Assembly (NCBI GenBank): GCA_003427395.1
Contig: BFEA01000072.1
Coordinates: 1,078,135 to 1,106,613, forward strand
DNA from: Chara braunii
Lineage: Eukaryota; Streptophyta; Charophyceae; Charales; Characeae
Direction: 5' to 3'
Length of the DNA: 28,479 nucleotides
Of this stretch, positions 28,467 through 28,479 are shown piece by piece. The position numbers and the translations under genes were made by a program. Numbering within the stretch: position 1 is the first letter of the stretch; each line of letters opens with the position of its first letter. Below the pieces are notes generated by a model. It ran no database searches and was not told the origin of the DNA. It saw only the letters and a list, made by a program, of their open reading frames with translations.

Positions 28467-28479
28467 CTCTTGCATCTTC

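Overview
The window looks like non-genic, repeat-dominated nuclear DNA of a eukaryote. No intact protein-coding gene, rRNA or convincing functional tRNA gene is visible, and no open frame is both long and family-like. The contents are poly(A)-tailed retroposons, foldback MITEs, long microsatellites, a macrosatellite containing an assembly gap, and many short local tandem duplications. The decayed LINE carries a zinc-binding reverse-transcriptase C-terminal domain of the kind best known from plant LINEs, so a streptophyte (land plant or charophyte alga) is plausible. The species cannot be fixed from the sequence alone.

Layout. 1-4090: simple repeats, three related TA-flanked MITEs (614-1073, 2011-2119, 3857-3965) and a pair of 131-bp-spaced direct repeats. 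4082-4935: two minus-strand 3' fragments of a LINE, one bracketed by a 12-bp target-site duplication. 5100-6380: hairpins, a heptamer repeat, several tandem duplications (one preserving a duplicated coding remnant) and a (GA)n tract. 7100-9200: more tandem duplications (207 bp, ~70 bp, 80 bp). 10225-10345: a third LINE tail. 11293-14097: macrosatellite of ~700-745-bp units rich in GAT/CTG, with a 555-bp gap of Ns. 14740-15960: decayed LTR-retrotransposon gag/protease remnant, followed by a pyrimidine-rich tandem-repeat tract (15950-16770) that ends in a good splice-acceptor-like sequence before a small GC-richer open frame. 17841-19117: LINE 3' half with ORF remnant, 3'UTR and poly(A). 19386-20480: copies of a TCGCCACAC-containing dispersed repeat and a tRNA-derived SINE (19924-20260). 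20540-23900: GC-rich region with a ~180-bp tandem array whose units contain palindromes. 24434-25239: ten copies of a stem-loop with a conserved TAAGAT loop and variable but complementary arms. 25551-25863: a three-copy ~122-bp repeat. 27800-28466: second copies of the dispersed repeat and the SINE.

Connections. The LINE 3' end and the SINE 3' end share a short tail motif (around CAATAGATGG), which suggests the SINE is mobilised by this LINE family. Four LINE tails and two SINE copies occur in the window. The least ordinary feature is the 24.4-25.2 kb hairpin array: arm sequences differ between units while pairing is mostly kept, and the inner stem switches from TCCA/TGGA to GTTC/GAAC around the same loop. 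That pattern suggests selection on structure, or a copying process that preserves palindromes, rather than an ordinary minisatellite.
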